DNA of 14,459 bases, taken from contig JAIPIM010000066.1 of NCBI GenBank assembly GCA_021734725.1, positions 1 through 14,459 of the forward strand, in the 5' to 3' direction. The notes under the pieces were generated by a model, which was not told the origin of the DNA, ran no database searches, and worked only from the letters and a program-made list of their open reading frames with translations. This stretch comes from Minisyncoccota bacterium (lineage in GTDB: Bacteria; Verrucomicrobiota; Lentisphaeria; Oligosphaerales; MVZH01). Of this stretch, positions 1 through 8,415 are shown piece by piece. Position 1 is the stretch's first letter. Each line of letters starts with the position of its first letter. The translations under genes and the position numbers were made by a program.

Positions 1-939
1 ACTCGATGGGACCGGGCGAAAATCAAGCTTCACGATGTGATGTATATCGAACAATGGGACTACTCAGACTCCACAAAGATGGGCGTGAAGACATTCGTCC
101 CTCGTGTCAATGACTTCAAGGGCACATCCCTGGAACCTCTCTTCCCGTACCTTGACAATCACTTTCAGGATATCATGAACCCCCGCCTGACTGTTTACTG
201 GCAGTTTCTGATCGATGAATCGAAGGATTCCCATTTTTTTGGCGGCATCTGGCCGGAATTGCTTGGAACCGTCTACCTGACAGTTGGCGCCATGATTTTT
301 GCCATTCCCATGGGCGTAATTGCCGCCATCTACTTGGTGGAATACGCTGGCGATAACCTGGTAATCAGCGGACTGCGCACATGCATCAGTACCTTGGCGG
401 GAGTTCCCAGCATCGTCTTCGGACTGTTCGGTCTGGCGTTTTTTATCAACTCCATCGAAGTATCCCCGTCAAAGAGTGTCCTGGCGGGCGCCTTGACGCT
501 GTCCCTGCTGGTGCTGCCTACCGTGATTCGCGCATCGGAGGAAGCCATCCGGGCAGTCCCCCACACCTACAAGGAAGCAGCTCTCAGTGTCGGTGCAAGC
601 AAGTGGCACGCCATTCTCACCGTCATTCTACCGGCTGCGCTGCCCGGTATTTTGACGGGAATTGTGATTAGCATGGGACGCGCGGCGGGCGAGACCGCGC
701 CCATCATTTTCACGGCCGCCGTGAGCGTAGGGCGGCCGTTGGGGCTGCACCAGGTCTTCACGGAAGGGACCCCTGCTCTGCCGTGCAATATCTACAATCT
801 CGCCACTGAACACGAGGCAGTTGACGAAATCCGACACGTACAGCTTGGCATGGTATTCACACTTCTGATGGTGGTGCTTCTTCTGAATGTGGCCGCCATC
901 GTCATGCGTGCCCGGATTTCAAAGAAACTGAGAGGATAA
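1..939 (+). CDS. pstA: Phosphate ABC transporter permease PstA (5' end outside window)
   Basis: Inner-membrane permease subunit of the high-affinity phosphate importer; it pairs with PstC and is driven by PstB. The reading frame is open from base 1, so the gene starts upstream; a GTG at 37 is only the first in-window start codon and lacks support. Counting codons from base 1, a hydrophilic, probably periplasmic stretch (about 1-85) is followed by membrane segments near 89-113, 131-150, 159-176, 217-241 and 283-302. The cytoplasmic EAA loop that docks on the ATPase is clear at about 192-211 (EAALSVGAS, then ILP). The long polar stretch before the first visible helix suggests the long form of PstA with an enlarged loop after its first helix. 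The stop is 2 bp before pstB and the pstB ribosome site lies inside this gene, indicating translational coupling. PstC and the binding protein are presumably just upstream. Confidence 0.93.
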   Translation, partial: TRWDRAKIKLHDVMYIEQWDYSDSTKMGVKTFVPRVNDFKGTSLEPLFPYLDNHFQDIMNPRLTVYWQFLIDESKDSHFFGGIWPELLGTVYLTVGAMIFAIPMGVIAAIYLVEYAGDNLVISGLRTCISTLAGVPSIVFGLFGLAFFINSIEVSPSKSVLAGALTLSLLVLPTVIRASEEAIRAVPHTYKEAALSVGASKWHAILTVILPAALPGILTGIVISMGRAAGETAPIIFTAAVSVGRPLGLHQVFTEGTPALPCNIYNLATEHEAVDEIRHVQLGMVFTLLMVVLLLNVAAIVMRARISKKLRG

Positions 940-941
940 CG

Positions 942-1904
<963 letters not shown>

Positions 1905-1964
1905 ACATCCGGGCCAACGCTCCCGTTGACGAGTGCTCCCAGATAAACAGGAAGGATTATAAGC

Positions 1965-2639
1965 ATGTCGAAGCATCTGGAACATGAGTTGGACGAACTC
2001 GAGAAACAGTTGCTAACGCTCAGTGCCTGCGTCGAGGAAAGCATCCACAAAAGCATTAAAGCATTTGAAACCCGTAACACCGATCTGGCCGATGAGGTCA
2101 TCGCGGAAGACCAGAAGATCGATGAAATCGAAGTGGACCTGGAGGAGGAATGTCTCAAAATATTGGCGTTATACCAGCCCGTCGCCGTGGACTTGCGCTT
2201 CATTGTTGCCGCGTTGAAAATCAATAATGACCTGGAACGAGTCGGCGACTATGCATCGAACATTGCCAAAAGAACCAAAAAAGTTGCGGCGTTAGCGCCT
2301 GTCAGTCTGCCGTTTGACTTCCACGACATGGCGGAAAAAGCACTGGCGATGTTACGGCAAAGTCTGGATTCTTTCGTGCGTATGGATACACGGATGGCTC
2401 ATGAAATACGGTCCATGGACAAAGTGGTTGACGAGTGTAATCGCGAAGTGGAACGGTTGGCAAATAAGGGCATTAAAGAAGACCCCGGGAACGAAGAAGC
2501 TTATCTGCAGATTATTTGGGTCTCGCGGTCTCTGGAGCGAGTCGGAGACCATGCAACGAATATTGCCGAAGACATTATCTATATGCTGGAAGGTGAAATT
2601 GTGCGGCATTCCATCAAAAAGTCACACGCGGGCGGTTGA
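1965..2639 (+). CDS. phoU: Phosphate signalling regulator PhoU
   Basis: Cytoplasmic, membrane-associated negative regulator linking the Pst transporter to the PhoR kinase. The 224-residue length is normal for the family. It shows the expected internal duplication of two three-helix bundles: the metal-binding motif ERVGDYASNI at 91-100 recurs as ERVGDHATNI at 191-200, exactly 100 residues later, each preceded by a long helical segment (VDLRFIVAALKINNDL and YLQIIWVSRSL). The start is fixed by AGGAAGG about 9 bp before ATG 1965. It follows pstB after 60 bp and precedes phoB by 63 bp on the same strand, the classic pst-phoU-pho order. No stem-loop or strong promoter was recognised in either gap, so co-transcription is likely. 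Nothing is missing or unusual in the protein. Confidence 0.95.
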   Translation: MSKHLEHELDELEKQLLTLSACVEESIHKSIKAFETRNTDLADEVIAEDQKIDEIEVDLEEECLKILALYQPVAVDLRFIVAALKINNDLERVGDYASNIAKRTKKVAALAPVSLPFDFHDMAEKALAMLRQSLDSFVRMDTRMAHEIRSMDKVVDECNREVERLANKGIKEDPGNEEAYLQIIWVSRSLERVGDHATNIAEDIIYMLEGEIVRHSIKKSHAGG

Positions 2640-2702
2640 GCGTGGCAATTCACCAGGAAAACTCAAGCCGGAACAAAGGTTTGACTGCATGGAGGCAGCT
2701 GC

Positions 2703-3395
2703 ATGGCTAGAGAACGCATACTGGTAGTCGACGACGAACGTGATATCCGGGAACTTGTTTCGTACAACCTGATGAAAGACGGATATCAGGTGATATCCGT
2801 TGCAACCGGTGAAGAAGCCATCACCAAGACTCGGTCGGAACTCCCTGATTTGATTGTGCTCGACCTCATGTTGCCGGGAGTGGATGGTCTGGACGTCTGC
2901 AAGCTGCTGAAAAACGATCCCACGACCGCTGGCATTCCCATTATCATGCTGACGGCAAAAGGTGAAGAAGCCGACGTCGTGACCGGCCTGGAGGTGGGGT
3001 CCGACGATTACATGGTCAAACCTTTCAGCCCACGAGTTCTTACCGCCCGGGTACGGGCCGTGCTGAGAAAACATAAAGCGGGCGCCTCGGAAGAAACGGA
3101 GACCGTGCGGCGCGGCAATCTGGTCATCGACCCGGGACGCCACGAGGTCCTTGTGGACGGGACCCCCGTAGACTTGACATACACCGAATTCCGGATCCTG
3201 CAATACCTCACAAAGCGTCCCGGCTGGGTCTTCTCACGACAGCAGATCATTGACACGGTACATGGAGACGATTATCCCGTCACGGAACGGTCGGTCGATG
3301 TGCAGATCGTCGGCTTACGAAAGAAACTGGGCACAATAGGCGACAAGATCGAAACCGTGCGCGGCGTAGGCTACAGGTTTCGGGAACACGCGTGA
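2703..3395 (+). CDS. phoB: Phosphate regulon response regulator PhoB (OmpR family)
   Basis: DNA-binding response regulator that activates phosphate-starvation genes when phosphorylated by PhoR. The receiver domain (about 4-120) has the acidic pair D10/D11, phospho-acceptor D54 in IVLDLMLPG, T84 and K106. The winged-helix effector domain (about 136-228) shows YTEFRILQYL, the recognition-helix region ERSVDVQIVGLRKKL and the closing RGVGYRF. Length (230) matches E. coli PhoB (229). GGAGG at 2691-2695, 7 bp before the ATG, fixes the start. The naming as PhoB rather than another OmpR-type regulator rests on context (after pstAB-phoU and before a PhoR-like kinase) and on the good fit to PhoB in the receiver domain. 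No Pho box was found inside the window, so autoregulation cannot be shown here. Confidence 0.92.
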   Translation: MARERILVVDDERDIRELVSYNLMKDGYQVISVATGEEAITKTRSELPDLIVLDLMLPGVDGLDVCKLLKNDPTTAGIPIIMLTAKGEEADVVTGLEVGSDDYMVKPFSPRVLTARVRAVLRKHKAGASEETETVRRGNLVIDPGRHEVLVDGTPVDLTYTEFRILQYLTKRPGWVFSRQQIIDTVHGDDYPVTERSVDVQIVGLRKKLGTIGDKIETVRGVGYRFREHA

Positions 3396-3402
3396 ATGTC
3401 GC

Positions 3403-3421
3403 GTCAGCATCGGCAGCTGAC
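3403..3421 (+). other. Small intercistronic hairpin between phoB and phoR
   Basis: GTCAGC (3403-3408) and GCTGAC (3416-3421) form a perfect 6-bp inverted repeat with a 7-base loop in the 49-bp gap. There is no following T-run, so it is not an intrinsic terminator; it could slow mRNA decay or be chance. Confidence 0.25.
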
Positions 3422-3444
3422 CGACAGGGATAGGTAGACTCAGC

Positions 3445-5220
3445 ATGGCAAAACAGAAATTATTCTGGAAGATATTCCCGGCGTTCCTGCTGATCACGCT
3501 GCTTGCACTGGCGGGGGGGGCATGGTACGCCTCCCGATCCCTGCGAACATTCTACATGCATGTGATAGAGTCCGAACTGGAATCCCGGGCTAATGTCGTG
3601 GCTTCTCATGTCAACCGATACATTCAGAATGGTGAACGACAAGACTTGGATCGGCTCTGCAAAGAACTGGGACGGTTGTCTGACACACGAATCACGGTTA
3701 TCGATACCGACGGCACGGTGCTGGCCGATTCCGTTGCCGACCCGAAAACCATGGAGAATCACGGCAATCGTCCCGAACTTCAACGCGCACTCGTCAACGA
3801 AGTAGGTATGTCCACGCGGCGCAGTCCGACCCTGAAAAAAACGTTGAAATATGTGGCTGTCCCCCTCACCGTTAATGGCGACCTTAAAGGCGCGGTCCGG
3901 ACAGCTCGGGCACTGACATCCGTGGAAGAAGCGCTCGCTGCTGTCTATCTTAAAATTCTGACCGGTGGGGTTTTCGTGGGGATCCTTGCCGTTGCAGTCA
4001 GCCTCGTCGTGACACGACGTATCACACAACCCCTGCAAGACATCCAGATCGGGGCGGAACACTTCGCTTGTGGCAACCTGCGAACGCGGCTTCCGGATTT
4101 CGATTCCCGAGAACTTTCCAGCCTGGCCGGAACCATGAACCAGATGGCTGCGCAACTCGACGATCGCATGCGGGCTCTCAGCCAACAGCGAAGTGAAGCG
4201 GAAGCCATTCTTTCAAGTATGGTTGAAGGCGTTTTGGCCGTTGATAACGGAGAACACATTCTGAAAATCAATCACGCCGCGGCACGAATGCTCAGTATCT
4301 CCCCTGACGAAGCAGTCGGTAAAAATGTGCGTGCCGTTATACGTAACCCAAGCCTTCAGCAAACCGTTTCCGCGGCACTCACCCAGACAGCGCCAGTCGC
4401 CGACGAAGTCACTTTTCATAACGGCCAGGAACGTATCCTTCGCATACAAGGGACTACGCTGAAAGCCGAGGGCCTGCCGCAACCCGACATGGGTGCCGTC
4501 CTCGTCCTTAACGACGTGACGAATTTACGACGCCTCGAGGAAGTGCGACGGGAGTTTGTGGCCAACGTTTCGCACGAACTTCGAACACCTACCACCTCCA
4601 TTCAGGGATTCGTCGAAACCCTGCTGGAGGGCGCATTGGAAAACAAAGACAACACAATACGATTCTTGAACATTATCTTGAAACAGGCAAAGCGCTTGAA
4701 TGCCATTATCGAGGACCTCCTCCTGCTTTCCCGCATTGAGTCAGAAGAAGAACAACCTGTCAGAAAACTGCAGGAAACCAACCTCAAACAGGTGCTGCTC
4801 AGTGCGGTGGAAGTGTGCGAATCCAAGGCACGGGAAAAGAACGTCACCATAGAACTGCACTGTCCTCCCGATAGTTCCGCACACCTGAACCCGCTGTTGT
4901 TCGAACAAGCGGTTGCAAATCTGGTGGATAACGCCGTGAACTATAGCGAACCCAATTCCTCGGTCCGTGTCACGGCAAAGGACAAAGATAACGAGTGCTT
5001 GGTTTCCATCCAGGATTTCGGATGCGGTATCCCCTCAGAACACGTACCACGCCTGTTCGAGCGCTTCTACCGGATCGACAAAGCACGAAGTCGCGAGGTC
5101 GGAGGCACCGGTTTGGGACTCGCGATCGTGAAGCATATTGTCCAGGATCATGGGGGATCCATTACAGTCGACAGCCAAGTGGGCAAGGGAAGCACGTTCA
5201 CCATCCACCTGCCACGTTGA
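3445..5220 (+). CDS. phoR: Phosphate sensor histidine kinase PhoR
   Basis: Membrane-bound sensor kinase that phosphorylates or dephosphorylates PhoB according to phosphate supply, probably through contact with PhoU and Pst. The 591 residues contain: transmembrane helix 1 (about 10-30), a periplasmic domain of about 135 residues, transmembrane helix 2 (about 168-190), a HAMP domain (190-242), a PAS domain (about 250-362), a HisKA domain with phospho-acceptor H377 in ANVSHELRTPTTS, and an ATPase domain with N-box NLVDNAVNY (492-500), G1 DFGCGIP (524-530) and G2 GGTGLGLA (553-560). This is the long architecture with an extracellular domain and HAMP, as in Bacillus PhoR, not the short E. coli form. 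A purine-rich AGGGATAGGTAG lies about 9 bp before ATG 3445. A run of eight G at 3513-3520 inside helix 1 could be slippage-prone. It is the last gene of the phosphate block. Confidence 0.92.
   Translation: MAKQKLFWKIFPAFLLITLLALAGGAWYASRSLRTFYMHVIESELESRANVVASHVNRYIQNGERQDLDRLCKELGRLSDTRITVIDTDGTVLADSVADPKTMENHGNRPELQRALVNEVGMSTRRSPTLKKTLKYVAVPLTVNGDLKGAVRTARALTSVEEALAAVYLKILTGGVFVGILAVAVSLVVTRRITQPLQDIQIGAEHFACGNLRTRLPDFDSRELSSLAGTMNQMAAQLDDRMRALSQQRSEAEAILSSMVEGVLAVDNGEHILKINHAAARMLSISPDEAVGKNVRAVIRNPSLQQTVSAALTQTAPVADEVTFHNGQERILRIQGTTLKAEGLPQPDMGAVLVLNDVTNLRRLEEVRREFVANVSHELRTPTTSIQGFVETLLEGALENKDNTIRFLNIILKQAKRLNAIIEDLLLLSRIESEEEQPVRKLQETNLKQVLLSAVEVCESKAREKNVTIELHCPPDSSAHLNPLLFEQAVANLVDNAVNYSEPNSSVRVTAKDKDNECLVSIQDFGCGIPSEHVPRLFERFYRIDKARSREVGGTGLGLAIVKHIVQDHGGSITVDSQVGKGSTFTIHLPR
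3513..3520 (+). repeat. Poly-G tract (G8) inside phoR
   Basis: Eight consecutive G bases encode part of A-G-G-A in the first transmembrane helix of PhoR (codons about 23-26). Gain or loss of one base would truncate the kinase early. The tract is in frame in this sequence. Whether it varies is unknown. Confidence 0.6.
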
Positions 5221-5383
5221 CAGTTCGATGAAGTATCATCGCAATGATTTCTTGCTGTTCAGGTTTACACACACTTCAGGCGTGCGTTTGGTCCCAACCC
5301 CGCTTCTCGGATGCCTAAACAAAAGGTCTTCAGAATCTGATCTGTTGAATTCGGTCTAAAAAGTGTGGATTTGCGGAAAACCG
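5221..5383. other. Convergent intergenic region, phoR-proximal part
   Basis: This is the first part of the 545-bp gene-free stretch between the convergent phoR and pilQ genes (5221-5765). CGATGA (5226-5231) and TCATCG (5236-5241) form a 6-bp hairpin with a 4-base loop 5 bp after the phoR stop, but only a weak T-rich stretch follows, so it is at best a poor terminator for phoR. GCGG-AAAA-CCGC (5373-5384) is a second tiny hairpin at the edge of the larger repeat described separately. Short open frames here lack ribosome sites and recognisable products. Otherwise nothing was recognised. Confidence 0.5.
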
Positions 5384-5464
5384 CGAACTTTGTCCCGAAC
5401 CTACCCGAACCTCGTCCAAGTTTGTGCTCAAAGAGAGTTGGATTTTGGTTCGGGACAAGGTTCG
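5384..5464. repeat. Long imperfect inverted repeat with nested repeats (possible structured RNA or small mobile element)
   Basis: Bases 5384-5401 and 5447-5464 are reverse complements over 18 bp with a single G-T wobble; the core TTGTCCCGAACC / GGTTCGGGACAA is perfect. The 45-base spacer contains a second CCCGAACCT (5404-5412), a direct repeat of 5394-5402, and an inner stem of TCCAA (5415-5419) with TTGGA (5438-5442) around TTTG-TGCT-CAAA (5421-5432). A competing fold is possible: 5395-5402 with 5458-5465 and 5404-5411 with 5447-5454. A further TAAAAAG (5357-5363) pairs with CTTTTTA (5480-5486), so the element may span about 5357-5486. It lacks a T-run at the foot of the stem, so a simple terminator is unlikely. 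Confidence 0.75.
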
Positions 5465-5486
5465 GAAAAAGGGTTTCGACTTTTTA

Positions 5487-5657
5487 AAGTGGACTCAACA
5501 TTCAACGTTTCGTGGTACCGCGGCCATTTTCCATTTCACGGCCTTGTTTGAGTACAAGAGATCAAGATGTCTGAACTTCAGCGTGCCTTCAACGCCCCCG
5601 CGGCAACAACCTGAAGGTTGAACTCCGGCAGCTCCACAGCAGATTCGGAAGCCCCCC
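5487..5657. other. Convergent intergenic region, pilQ-proximal part
   Basis: No gene or RNA was recognised. Frames read through on both strands (a 62-codon frame ending at 5551 on +, a 64-codon frame 5689-5495 on -) but have no ribosome site and no recognisable product. CAACCT-GA-AGGTTG at about 5608-5621 is a small palindrome. Confidence 0.4.
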
Positions 5658-5708
5658 AAAAAAAGCCCCGCGGTCCGCTCCTCCACCATGGAGAAGACGG
5701 CCCGCGGG
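5658..5708 (-). terminator. Intrinsic terminator of the pilMNOPQ operon
   Basis: On the minus strand a GC-rich stem-loop (arms CCGCGGG 5702-5708 and CCCGCGG 5667-5673, continued inward by CGG/CCG after one mismatch and by GGAG/CTCC around an ACCAT/ATGGT loop) is followed by a GGGGC step and a run of seven T (A7 at 5658-5664 on the plus strand). It lies about 57 bp past the pilQ stop. There is no T-run on the other side, so it should act only on pil transcripts. Confidence 0.75.
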
Positions 5709-5765
5709 ACGGCGATCGTTTACAGTGACGATCGGATGCAACGAGCACACGCTACGCCGCATCCT

Positions 5766-7952
5766 TTACTCGACAACGGGCTCCTCCATCACACTTTCTT
5801 CTTCCGGGGATGCCGGGGAAACCTCTTCGGTCTCAGCCTTCTCGTCTTTCAAGAACGACCATTCGTCTTCTTCCCGTGCTTCTTCCGCTTCAATAACCCG
5901 AAGAAGCTTACGCGCGTTTTCCTCATTGTACGTGGCGCCCGCAGCATCTTCCTGATTGATGCGATCGATCTCCGGCTGAACCAGGTAGGCCCGCACAGGA
6001 ACAGCTGAAACAGCAGTCAATTCCTCGGCTGTAACAACTTTAACCGTCAGGAAAATTATCGTCTCCGTCTGATTTTTCTCGGTTCTTTCGTAAGAGAACA
6101 AGCGCCCGAGACCGGGTATCTTCCCAAGAACGGGCACTTCGTTCTTGCTCGTATTCTCGCGTTCATTGACCAGACCTCCAATCGCAATGGTCTGCCCGCT
6201 GCGGATGGTAAACTCCGTCTGAACCCGTGTTGTAAACAGAAGCGGGAACTGAGTGAGCGTGACGCCTGATCCAAACGTCTCTTCCTGGATAAATGTCGTG
6301 AGTTCGGGCACGACACGAATGTAGACCTGGTTTTCCGTTTTGACCGACGGCGCGACCGTCAGCTTGGTACCAAGATCCAAATACCCTTTCCGCGTCTTGT
6401 ACGACGTCGGCTTGCTGCCGGGTACCAATTGTACTGCATCCTGTGTCTCACCTCCGTAATCAGGATCCAGCTCAAACGTACGGATGGCATTGCCCGCGGA
6501 CGTTGTTTCAACAGTGCTTTTCACAATCGGACGCTGTTCACCGATGTGAATCGTCGCCTGCTGGTCACTGCTGACGACAATCTTCGGATTGGACAACTGT
6601 TTGGCACCCGTATGATCCTTGAGTGCGTGAAGAATCAGACCAAACTGGTTCACATCGAGCAAGGCGGACCGCAGGTCCTCCTGCACTTCTTCACGCATGT
6701 CCGATACAGTGCCGGTAAATGAACCGTTCAACGGTCTCGTCGCGTCAATGGTCTCCTCTTCGCTGATGTCATGCGTATACTCCCAAGTTATGGGATTAAT
6801 ATCCACAGCCAGACCGTCTTCACCCAGCACGTTCCAGTCAATTCCCAAGTCCTTGGAAATCCCTTTCTGCAACTCGAAAAAGCGTGCCTCAATAATGACT
6901 TGCGGCGTTGGTGTGTCCATGACTTCCAATGTTTTCCGGACAGCCTCGATACCTTCCTCTGTATCCCTTACAATCATGATCTTGTTCTTACCGGCCGTTA
7001 CGGAGCCACGCTCCGAAACCAGGCCCGAACATATCCCGACAAGGTCTCCATCCAGAGGGATGAATTTGATTTGGAAGGTCTCGACCACCAAAGGCTCGGC
7101 TTTTCGTTGCTCAGGTGTAAGTGGATTTACCGACCACACGCCGGCCTTCATCTCAATCGACAATTGCCCTTGTTGCGCAATTAATTGCAATGCATCCCTC
7201 ACCGAAATATTGTGCAGATTCAACGAGATGGGAGGTAAATCCTCAACCGTAACGCGCTTCGGTTCCGCGGGCTGCCCCTCTTTCGCCGGCTCTTGCGGAG
7301 CGGGTGCACCGGCCTCCGCTGAAAACGCAAAGTTCAACCCCGCTTTGCGAGCCAAGGCACTGATCACATCAATACCCCGTCGCTGATCGACGGTCAACGC
7401 TTTCAGGTAGTCATCAGGGGCGGCCATAGCTTTCTCTCGGGCCGCCGCGGGCGTCAGGGTAGGATCAGCCACCATCCCGACCACTGTATCGTCATCAAGG
7501 TCGGCGAGGCTCTGCATCGTATGCAACTCGATGATTATGCTTTCTTCCTCAGCCTTTGTCGGCTTACTCACACGATAGATTTTATCACCCTCTTTGATCA
7601 CCTCTAATCCGTGCGCGTCGGTGATAAGGGTTAGCGCTGTTTCCCATTCCACATCCTCGAGTTTGAAGGTCATGCGCCCCTGGACATCAGGATCAATAAC
7701 AATATTAACACCCCTGCGCATCTCGGCTAATGCCCGCAACACCTCCTGGATAGAGGCATCGTTGACGCTCAAGCTTACCAACTCGCCTTCTTCGCCGCGC
7801 GCAACCTGAGCTTCCAGTTCACCTTCGTCACCCGCCGCTTCTTCGGTCACCCCTTCCGCATCAGGGGGCGCTTCCTCCTGCGCATACACGGCGGGTACTG
7901 TGCAGAACATCACCATCGCAACCAGCATCCACGTACGAATCATTCCTCTCAT
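5766..7952 (-). CDS. pilQ: Type IV pilus outer-membrane secretin PilQ
   Basis: Forms the outer-membrane pore through which the pilus passes. The 728 residues hold: a signal peptide (1-24, cleavage near VYA/QEE), an acidic linker, a first STN/N0-type domain (about 58-130), a second STN-like repeat (about 190-276; ISLNLHNISVRDALQLIAQQ) interrupted by a Pro/Ala-rich loop near 213-240, an N1 secretin repeat (about 287-357), the secretin channel domain (about 420-642) with VPVLGKIPGLGRLF (606-619), and an acidic tail of about 85 residues. I see no AMIN domain, which most PilQ proteins carry before N0; the duplicated N0-like domain occupies that place. GGAGG 7 bp before ATG 7952 fixes the start. 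It is the last gene of pilMNOPQ, 15 bp after pilP. A general secretion (GspD) identity is less likely given the PilMNOP neighbours. Confidence 0.92.
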   Translation of the reverse strand: MRGMIRTWMLVAMVMFCTVPAVYAQEEAPPDAEGVTEEAAGDEGELEAQVARGEEGELVSLSVNDASIQEVLRALAEMRRGVNIVIDPDVQGRMTFKLEDVEWETALTLITDAHGLEVIKEGDKIYRVSKPTKAEEESIIIELHTMQSLADLDDDTVVGMVADPTLTPAAAREKAMAAPDDYLKALTVDQRRGIDVISALARKAGLNFAFSAEAGAPAPQEPAKEGQPAEPKRVTVEDLPPISLNLHNISVRDALQLIAQQGQLSIEMKAGVWSVNPLTPEQRKAEPLVVETFQIKFIPLDGDLVGICSGLVSERGSVTAGKNKIMIVRDTEEGIEAVRKTLEVMDTPTPQVIIEARFFELQKGISKDLGIDWNVLGEDGLAVDINPITWEYTHDISEEETIDATRPLNGSFTGTVSDMREEVQEDLRSALLDVNQFGLILHALKDHTGAKQLSNPKIVVSSDQQATIHIGEQRPIVKSTVETTSAGNAIRTFELDPDYGGETQDAVQLVPGSKPTSYKTRKGYLDLGTKLTVAPSVKTENQVYIRVVPELTTFIQEETFGSGVTLTQFPLLFTTRVQTEFTIRSGQTIAIGGLVNERENTSKNEVPVLGKIPGLGRLFSYERTEKNQTETIIFLTVKVVTAEELTAVSAVPVRAYLVQPEIDRINQEDAAGATYNEENARKLLRVIEAEEAREEDEWSFLKDEKAETEEVSPASPEEESVMEEPVVE

Positions 7953-7967
7953 GACTCAACCTCCTTC

Positions 7968-8408
7968 TTAGTCTTCTGGATTCAATTCAACCACAAACTC
8001 CTGCTCCTCAAAAACCAAAACCACAGCCGGCGGATTCATCTCCAGACGGTTGACTGCAACCCTCAGTTTCTGACCGCCAATCTCCAGCACTATTGCATCT
8101 CCCGGCTTATATACCCGACCGTTGATCAGAGCCGTCCCTGACCGCGCGTCCGTTCCCATGAGGCCGGAAAGATTAATGCTCCGACGCACCTGCTCGAGCG
8201 TCGTCTTCTCCTCTCCGTCGTCTTCTCCTTCCTTGCGTGGCGGGAAAAACGGATCGCGCGCGCTCGGGGAAACACGATAGCGAGGTTCCCGCTGATCCAC
8301 TTCTCCCATGTCTTCTACCTGCAAAGATTCGTTCATGCCCGCCCCGCTATTCGCAAAAACGAGAACGGACAGACAGCCGACAACAAATCCTGCACGTGCG
8401 ATACTCAT
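7968..8408 (-). CDS. pilP: PilP-like periplasmic pilus assembly protein
   Basis: Links the PilN/PilO inner-membrane pair to the N-domains of the secretin. The 146-residue protein has an N-terminal hydrophobic segment (about 7-22), a disordered stretch containing the PilP-typical SARDPFFPP (49-57), and a C-terminal beta-rich domain (about 75-146; LSGLMGTDARSGTALINGRV then YKPGDAI) like the HR/homology domain of PilP and GspC. Known PilPs are often lipoproteins; VVGC at 9-12 matches a lipobox, but the hydrophobic core lies mostly after the Cys, so an ordinary signal or membrane anchor is also possible. The start has only a weak ribosome site and is 7 bp after the pilO stop, so coupling is likely. 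Short, divergent family: the name rests on motif, size and position. Confidence 0.75.
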   Translation of the reverse strand: MSIARAGFVVGCLSVLVFANSGAGMNESLQVEDMGEVDQREPRYRVSPSARDPFFPPRKEGEDDGEEKTTLEQVRRSINLSGLMGTDARSGTALINGRVYKPGDAIVLEIGGQKLRVAVNRLEMNPPAVVLVFEEQEFVVELNPED

Positions 8409-8415
8409 CTCTTGA

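Noticed and set aside
1905..1964. A Pho box or separate promoter between pstB and phoU
   Set aside because: No CTGTCAT-type repeats or convincing -35/-10 pair in these 60 bases; the genes look co-transcribed.
2314..2727. A 137-codon plus-strand frame overlapping phoU and running into phoB
   Set aside because: Out of frame with an intact, highly conserved PhoU; Trp/Lys-rich translation typical of a shadow frame; no separate ribosome site.
3460..4185. A 241-codon minus-strand frame opposite phoR
   Set aside because: Antisense to conserved PhoR domains; composition (His/Gln/Cys-rich, irregular) does not look like a protein.
5226..5241. Hairpin just after the phoR stop as an intrinsic terminator
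   Set aside because: The stem is only 6 bp, AT-containing, and no proper T-run follows; mentioned in the region note but not called a terminator.
5138..5359. Short plus-strand frame running from the phoR end into the intergenic region
   Set aside because: Starts inside phoR in another frame, has no ribosome site and no recognisable product.
5384..5464. Reading the inverted repeat as a CRISPR unit or a rho-independent terminator
   Set aside because: Only one copy, no regular spacers, and no T-run next to the stem on either strand.
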